From Apium graveolens (taxonomy: Eukaryota; Streptophyta; Magnoliopsida; Apiales; Apiaceae): a stretch of DNA of 64,000 nucleotides. The translations under genes were made by a program, and so were the position numbers. The stretch spans positions 7,697,144 to 7,761,143 of the forward strand of contig NC_133647.1 of the NCBI RefSeq assembly GCF_009905375.1, written 5' to 3'. Positions within the stretch are counted from its first letter, which is position 1, and each line of letters starts with the position of its first letter. Shown here one piece after another: positions 57,782 to 64,000 of the stretch. The notes beneath the pieces were generated by a model. The model was not told the DNA's origin, searched no databases, and saw nothing but the letters and a program-made list of their open reading frames with translations.

Positions 57782-58020
57782 ATGCAGGGGGTCGATCGGC
57801 AGCTAAACATTGTGATTTCATGGAAAACACAAACCCTACATACCTTTTCTTTCCCGAACATTGTGATACGTAAATGTTACGACGGGTTTTGCTTTGATGA
57901 ACTTAAACATGATTTTAAAGTATTTGCTATCTTTGGTTGTGATAAATACAAGGTCTCGGTGTATAGTTCGAAATCTGATTCGGGGAGACTGATCGGAGAT
58001 TTTCCGTATGGAATAGTTAT
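57782..58020 (+). pseudogene. F-box-associated domain protein, left part, split by copia
   Basis: The plus strand encodes TFSFPNIVIRKCYDGFCFDE, then HDFKVFAIFGCDKYKVSVYS and GRLIGDFPYGIVI at the insertion point. This matches the FBA (F-box associated) region that follows the F-box in SCF ubiquitin-ligase adaptors: FG.D....DYKVV..F..., K.EVYSL and W..IGDFPYG. A possible acceptor (CATGCAG) lies at 57787. The F-box itself was not found upstream, so even before the insertion the gene may have been partial. It continues at 62825. Confidence 0.7.
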
Positions 58021-58328
58021 TGATGAAACTAGATGGATATATCAACACATGCACACACACATAGTAACACGTATAAAACTGGAAAGACAAAGTTTATTTT
58101 ACTTAGACTTGAGAGTTCTACTCTGCACTTACAGAATAAATAGTAACCAGAGATTTGAGGACTCCTATCCTAAAACAACTGCAACTACTTCCTACATTTG
58201 CTCGACTAACTCCACTATCCTAAAATATCTGACGGATAACACTACGACTAATTCCTAGCTGTTTACATGGGTTAACAGCTTCTTTATTCAAATACAAAAC
58301 ATAAATCAAATTTAAATTATTTCCAACA
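58021..58328 (-). repeat. 3' LTR of the young copia element
   Basis: 308 bp; on the plus strand TGATGAAACTAG..TTTCCAACA. The differences from the 5' LTR are all single bases, near 58062, 58132, 58183, 58214 and 58232. Confidence 0.95.
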
Positions 58329-58343
58329 AGCACCCCCTTAATT
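58329..58343 (-). promoter_or_regulatory. Polypurine tract of the young copia element
   Basis: The minus strand reads TTAAGGGGGTGCT right before the 3' LTR. Confidence 0.75.
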
Positions 58344-58345
58344 CA

Positions 58346-60348
58346 AATTTGGGTTTTGAGATTTCTGATGCCAAGCAGCGAACGCATCCTTTCAAATTTC
58401 ACAGTGGCCATAGCTTTTGTCAGCACATCAGCTCGTTGACTGCCTGTTCCAATGTGTCTGATCATGATCTCACCTCCGTCAACACGCTCACGGATGAAAT
58501 GATATTGAATATCAATATGTTTACTGTGTCCATGAAATACTGGATTTTTAGCGAGGTCTATTGCAGACTTGTTATGTATGTAGAGTATCACTGGACCAAT
58601 GTTAGCATCAGTAAGTCTCCCAAGTAAGTTTCTCAGCCATATACCTTGGCAAGCAGCCGCAGTAGCTGCCATAAACTCGGCATCACATGAAGATAGCGCC
58701 ACACAACGCTGTTTTTGAGATACCCACGTTATTAGACTATCGTTGAGATAAAACGCCATCCCTCCCGTACTTTTCCGATCATCGAGTTCCCAGCCAGATC
58801 ACTATCAGAATACCCCGTCAACATATTGTTGTCGCTCCCGCTTGAATACACCAATCCATAACTTAGCGTTCCTTTCAAGTACCTTAGAATTCGTTTCACA
58901 GCTTGGAGATGCATCTCAGTGGGCCGTTCCATGTAACGGCTGCCTATACCAACAACAAAAACGATATCTGGTCTAGTGTGAACCAGATATCTCAAGCCAC
59001 CTACGATGCTCTTGAACATGGTTGGATCCACGGGTGTTCCAGTTTCATCTTTATGGAGTTGACAAGCGGGTTCCATAGGGTATTTAGTGGGTGTACACTC
59101 TGACATACCACTCTTTTCCAACACCTTCCTAGCATAAGATGTCTGCTTGAGCTCTATATACTTCTTAGTTTGCACCACCTCTATCCCCAGGTAATGAGAT
59201 AGTTTCCCCAGATCACTCATGTCAAACTTCTCACTCATTTGTTCCTTAAACCGCTGAATCATGGAAACACTTGTCCCTGTTATCAATAAATCATCAACAT
59301 ACACTCCAATAATCAATGTCTCACCCTTCTCCTGTTTAGTGTATACAACATGTTCATAAGGGCATTTTATGAAACCCAAACTCTCTAAACACTTATTTAA
59401 CTTTGCATACCAAGCCCATGGCGCTTGTCTAAGTCCATAGAGAGCCTTCACCAGCTTATAAACCAAGTGTTCCTTGCCTTGTTTCACAAAACCTTCAGGT
59501 TGCTGTACGTACACATCCTCTTGTAAATCTCCATTCAAAAAGGCAGACTTAACATCAAGATGATGTACTTCCCATCTATTTTTCGCAGCCAATGCCAGGA
59601 GTAATCTCACGGTTTCCAAACGAGTAACAGGTGCAAACACTTCCTCAAAATCCACCCCTTGTTTTTGTACGTATCCTTTCGTGACAAACCTCGCCTTATG
59701 TTTCACAACCTCACCATCAATATTCTTCTTCAGCTTGTATACCCATTTTAAGCCGATCGGTTTATGCCCAAGTGGTAGTGCCACAAGTTTCCAAGTATTA
59801 TTTCTTTCTATTGCCTCGATCTCACTCTTCATGGCTTCCTCCCATGGTTTTTCTTGGATAGCTTGTTTGTACGTGACTGGTTCTTCAGTACCCACAAATA
59901 ACAACTCATCCTCCTTGAGTTCAATTTCCTCCGTGTTAGCATAGATGTCGTTTAACAGCCTGTACTGCTTAGGTGTGCTGCTATTTTCAGAACTTTCGGT
60001 ACCACCTTGACTTGACTCGAACAATTGCGTGTGAGTCTCTGGTTCACTGTCACTTGATTGTGGCGTCTGTACAGGAGTGTCAGGTTCAGAAACAACTTCT
60101 TCATCTATTTATGTTGAAAATGGATGCCCAGTAATGGTGAACTGACCTTGACTCTTGGTGACTGCACCATCAATATCACTCCAGACCCACGATTTTCCCT
60201 CATAGAAGACCACATCTCTACTAATGTGAACTCTGTTCTCCTCTGGATCGTATAACCTGTGGGCTTTCGTCCCTGGCTCTCTCCTGAGGTACACCACCAT
60301 CCTTGAGCGATCATTTAACTTTTTGGTATAAACTTCAGGTATTTTCAT
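58346..60348 (-). pseudogene. Young copia: integrase C-terminus, reverse transcriptase, RNase H
   Basis: 60348-60109 is the integrase C-terminal part (MKIPEVYTKKL and ISRDVVFYEG). 60024-58732 is RT with [39 protein letters not shown], the catalytic YVDDLLITG, and TRPDIVF. 58759-58346 is RNase H with SSCDAEFMA and the end RADVLTKAM. A TAA at 60109 and a frameshift at about 58740 interrupt the frame; otherwise the RT block is long and open. Confidence 0.9.
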
Positions 60349-60357
60349 ATAGGCACA

Positions 60358-61155
60358 TCAACCAAAAGTCCTGATGTGACCAACATCAGGCTTTTTACCT
60401 GACCACGCCTCATATGGAGTATTGGAAGAGAGACCTCGTGTGGGTAATCTGTTGAGCACGTACACGGAGTGTCGTACGGCTTCACCCCATAATTCTGATG
60501 GGACTTGCTTTTCTTTGAGATAACTTCTAGCCATGGATACCCCTGTTCTATTTCGTCGCTCTACAACTCCGTTTTGCTGCGGGGTGTAATGAGCTGTGTA
60601 TTGTCTCACAATCCCATTATCCTCACAAAATTTTGCAAATGGTTGAGAACAGAACTCCCCCCCTCGATTTGTACGTAGTGTCTTAATTTTTTCACCAGAT
60701 TCATTTTCCACAAGCTTCTTAAATTTCTTGAACTCGTCTATTGCTTCATCCTTAGTGGACAGAAAAAAGACCCACATTTTACGACTAAAATCATCAACCA
60801 AAAGCAAAAAATACCTCTTTCCAGCTGGTGTACATGGAGTGATTGGTCCGCAAATGTCCCCATGGATTAGCTCCAGCACCTTCCCTGACTTGTAACTCGA
60901 TTGAGTCGGAAACGGAGCCCTAGTTTCTTTTGCCATCAAACAGCCTCTGCACACAGTTCTTGGATGTACCAGCTTTGGCAAACCCTTTACCATCTCTTTT
61001 CTGTTCATGAGACTTACTGCATCAAAGTTTACGTGGCCCAGATGAGCGTGCCAAAGCCATGAATCTGTTTCAGCTTTTGTTAGCAGGCAGACTTCTGAAT
61101 TTTCTTCGAGCATAATCTTGTATAAACGGTTGGCTGTCCTTTGCACCTTCATCAA
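60358..61155 (-). pseudogene. Young copia: integrase core with Asp-to-Asn change
   Basis: 265 open codons. Zinc finger HAHLGH...C.GCLMAK. Catalytic triad positions: HGDICGP (first Asp present), LRTNRGGEF (the second Asp is Asn here; copia integrases have LRTDRG.EF), and QNGVVERRN (Glu present). The frame ends in TGA where related proteins have a residue between FG and CAY. The N change alone would be expected to abolish strand transfer. Confidence 0.9.
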
Positions 61156-61207
61156 TAGCTTCCCACCATTGTCATATATTCACATAAAATCATCTTGCAA
61201 TACCACC

Positions 61208-62485
61208 TTATTTCCGTCTTTTTGACATTTGACCAAGACTAAGAATGTTGTTACAAAGATTTGGAATGTAAAACACATCCTTAAACACTCTTGTTTCCCC
61301 GTTTTTGCACTTAAATGCGATTGAACCTTTCCCTTTAATGCATACCGTTGATCCATCTCCAAACTTTACTTCTCCTGTCATACTTTCATCCAAACTGAAA
61401 ATTTTTGATATGTCTCCAGTCATGTGATTACTTGCGCCATTGTCTAGATACCATACTTGAGATATCTTTTTCTCCCTTCCGGTCATCTCCAATTTTGGAA
61501 CAACGCTTTCCTCGTTCAACAACACCAGTGGGATCTTCTTCTCGTCTAACTCGGAGAGCAACAATGCACGCTCATCATCCTTGATTTGAACCAGGTTTGC
61601 CTCCATTTTTTGGTTTCTTTCTCTACGTGGTCGCCTGCATTCTGCAGCATAGTGACCCAGCAAATTGTAATTATAACACCTCACGCCATCTTTATCACGA
61701 CCAACACCCTGAAAACCACGTCCACCTCGTCCTCGAAAGCTTGATTGCCCATCAGAATTCTCCCTATTTGATCGTTTTATCCATTCCTCCCGTGTGAGCA
61801 GGAGTTTGTTTTCGTTCTTCTCACGTCTAGACCACTCCACCTCTGTTAATAGTAACTTATTCCCAGCAGTACTGTTTTGGCTCCTTCCGGTGGTTAAATT
61901 TTGACCCTTCAGTCTCTCTTCATGAGCTTGGAGAGATCCAATCGCCTCCTCAACTGTCATGCTTTCCAAATCTCCAAATTGCTCTATTGTTGAAGCTATT
62001 TGCAGGAATCTAGACGGAACAGCTCGTAGCAGTTTCTTGACCACATATGACTCCTGCATCTCTTTTCCTAAAGCTCGAATGGTAGATACCAGTCCATTGA
62101 GCTTCATGTAGAACTCCTCAAGCTAGTCACTGTCCTCCATGTGCAGCGACTCGAATTCCGCCTTGAGTGTCTGAACCTTGGCTTTCTTTACACGTTCGGC
62201 TCCCTGACACATAACTTTGATGGCCTCCCAGCCCTCTTTTGCCGTGTTCTTTCCTGCGATTGACAGTAAAATCTCCTCTGGTATGCCTTGATAGATCATA
62301 GCCCAGGCAACCTTATCACTTTTATCCTCAATCGATGTCTTTTCATCACTGGGTTCTACAGCAGTCCACACTCCTTGGGCCTGCATAAAAACCTTCATCT
62401 TCAATGCCCACGCCGTATAGTTTCCTTTAGCCAACATTGGGTAAGTTAGCCCCACAGACCTGACCTTGCCTTTCCCTGTATCCAT
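61208..62485 (-). pseudogene. Young copia: gag and protease
   Basis: ATG 62485 starts MDTGKGKVRSVG. The gag core is followed by TAG at 62123 (after MEDSD) and the same frame then continues to 61208. The zinc knuckle near 61670 reads CYNYNLLGHYAAEC: the second Cys of the CCHC motif is Tyr. The protease motif WYLDNGASNHMTG lies near 61440. A frameshift after LSLGQMSK leads to the integrase frame. Confidence 0.9.
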
Positions 62486-62492
62486 CTTATAA

Positions 62493-62509
62493 TAATTGCT
62501 CTGATACCA
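62493..62509 (-). promoter_or_regulatory. Primer binding site (initiator Met tRNA) of the young copia element
   Basis: The minus strand reads TGGTATCAGAGCAATTA two bases inside the 5' LTR: a perfect 12-base match to the usual iMet PBS TGGTATCAGAGC. Confidence 0.85.
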
Positions 62510-62511
62510 GC

Positions 62512-62819
62512 TGATGAAACTAGATGGATATATCAACACATGCACACACACAGAGTAACACGTATAAAACTGGAAAGACAAAGTTTATTTTACTTAGACT
62601 TGAGAGTTCTACTCTGCACTTACAAAATAAATAGTAACCAGAGATTTGAGGACTCCTATCCTAAAACAACTGCAACTACTTTCTACATTTGCTCGACTAA
62701 CTCCAGTATCCTAAAATATCTGAGGGATAACACTACGACTAATTCCTAGCTGTTTACATGGGTTAACAGCTTCTTTATTCAAATACAAAACATAAATCAA
62801 ATTTAAATTATTTCCAACA
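62512..62819 (-). repeat. 5' LTR of the young copia element
   Basis: 308 bp, same length as the 3' LTR, TG..CA ends. Confidence 0.95.
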
Positions 62820-63285
62820 GTTATTACAGATGGGAAGTTCGGAGATGGAGCTATATACTGGGTTGCATACGAAGTATTAATATAAGGTAAATTTATCTTA
62901 ATATAGAAAGTGAGACGTATCGAAAAATTAGCCTACCGGAAAAAATTAATGAAGAAGAAAAACAACCGCACTGGATCTTGGACACTTTTGAGTCTAGCCC
63001 TTACATACTTCATGTATCTGGCACTCGTCTTGATTTCTGGATGATGGAGGAACATGGTCCCAAAGAGTCTTGGACAAAATGGTTCACCATCCCTTATACG
63101 AGACCTTCTGGCAGAAATCTACATAAAAAACCTATCTGCTTTTTGGAAAATGGTGATATTATGCTAAATTTATATGATACCATAGTAATGTACAACTCTC
63201 AGGATAAAACACACGAGGGACTACTAGACTTACATGTTGAAGGGCTTGAAGTATTTGGTTATGTTGAGAGCCTAGTTTCACCCTA
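62820..63285 (+). pseudogene. F-box-associated domain protein, right part
   Basis: After the target duplication the plus strand continues VITDGKFGDGAIYWVAYE, then after a frame change near 62885 IESETYRKISLPEK, LDFWMMEEHGPKESWTKWF, a PICFLENGDIML segment and VEGLEVFGYVESLVSP before TAA. These are the successive FBA blocks (GALHW, W.MKEYG..ESWTK, G.ILL and YVESLVSP). Two lesions are present: the copia insertion and the frameshift at 62885. Confidence 0.75.
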
Positions 63286-64000
63286 AATCTAAGTTTGGGA
63301 AGCTGTTTGGAGTCAACATTATATACGGAAGAAGGTCTCGTATTTGTTTTAAGTACTGTTCTCTGTTATAACTAGTTATGAATTGATTCTGCACTTTTTG
63401 TGTCACTGATGTTGCTCTACCTAATACATTGTTTCAATTGAAATAGTCCTAAAGGAGATGTTGTTTATATACTTAAACTCAAATTTCTTCGTGCTGCAGG
63501 AGATGTTACATTAAATATATGAATGTTTCGTAATGATCTTGGACATTTTCTCTTCTCTGTGAATGTATTATTGTGTTGAGGTAGGGTTTTGAATGCCTTT
63601 GAAGTCTGAGGTGCCAACAGTCGCCGGTGTCAGAATTGTTATCATCTCCAAAGCAACAAATTCCAAATTAAATGGTTTCAGGAAGCTATATAATTATATA
63701 TTGGAGATTGTAGTTTCTTATCTATCAGTAAATGTTGATGTTTCTAAGACTACCAAACATACAGTTTCTTATCTATCATTGATGTTCTAAGACTACTAAA
63801 CATACACGGGGAGAATTACCTTCTTTATTTTGCTTGGCTTGACTTGAGAGTTAAGTGATCAAATAGTTTATGCGTCCCGGTCCCTGACAAACGTTTTTTG
63901 TAGCATACAGTACAACAATCAAAATTAGGATATCTTGTATGATTGCAGGGGTTGTCATTTATCACATCTGCAGTTATATATTATTGTGCACATTCAGTAT
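63286..64000. other. 3' flank of the F-box pseudogene, nothing recognised
   Basis: Moderately AT-rich. The ORFs are short and unrecognised, and no repeat or RNA gene was seen. Confidence 0.45.

Larger units (their letters stand above)
58016..62824 (-). mobile_element. Ty1/copia retrotransposon (58021-62819), TSD GTTAT
   Basis: 4799 bp, minus strand. GTTAT flanks it at 58016-58020 and 62820-62824. Both LTRs are 308 bp and differ at five positions (about 98.4% identical). PBS, gag, protease, integrase, RT, RNase H and PPT are all in place. The gag-pol frame is broken by TAG at 62123, a frameshift between 61208 and 61155, TGA at 60358, TAA at 60109 and a frameshift near 58740. It is therefore recent but defective. 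Confidence 0.95.

Overview
The window is nuclear DNA of a flowering plant (dicot). It has AT-rich intergenic DNA, genes with many short introns, two intact-looking plant housekeeping genes and several layers of plant transposons. The Ty1/copia element in the middle, saturated with the motif AAGTTCTGA, resembles SIRE-type elements I associate with Apiaceae (celery/carrot relatives); that species guess is inference only. Nothing bacterial, organellar or viral is evident.

Layout. 1-1000: decayed Ty3/gypsy pol remnant. 1867-4305 (minus): a complete six-coding-exon gene for the SMC5/6 subunit NSE3 (MAGE domain), with a probable 5'-UTR intron and a GA-rich leader near 5 kb. 5.2-10.1 kb: DNA transposons, namely a hAT-like element with an 8-bp target duplication, a PIF/Harbinger-like MITE, and two Helitron-type ends with a minisatellite between them. 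10707-19529 (minus): a complete 20-exon gene for mitochondrial elongation factor G (744 residues, reconstructed exon by exon). 19.97-24.07 kb: a 5'-truncated LINE split by a 1363-bp solo LTR with a perfect AGAAG duplication.

24393-45242: a 20.85-kb Mutator-like element (MULE) with long inverted ends and a perfect 10-bp target duplication, inserted in an exon of an NPF (NRT1/PTR) transporter fragment. About 8.4 kb of this is the element itself: a broken MULE transposase (SWIM finger plus CCHC knuckle) on the minus strand, and on the plus strand a series of small ORFs that form at least two paralogous families with conserved C-termini, most with their own TATA box. A complete SIRE-type copia element (29131-41551, minus, TSD CATGT) is nested inside it. 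That element carries a very large extra sense ORF between pol and its 3' LTR.

45.3-56.4 kb: gene-free AT-rich DNA made of a PIF-like element, inverted MITE copies, Helitrons, tRNA-like modules and CTCGAG-rich direct repeats. 57.8-63.3 kb: an F-box-associated domain pseudogene split by a young copia element (58021-62819, minus, TSD GTTAT, LTRs about 98.4% identical) that is already defective.

The two functional-looking genes are independent housekeeping genes (genome maintenance and organellar translation). Everything else is transposon biology: insertion order can be read as NPF fragment, then MULE, then SIRE; LINE, then LTR element; F-box gene, then copia. The most unusual content is the MULE with its families of small accessory ORFs.
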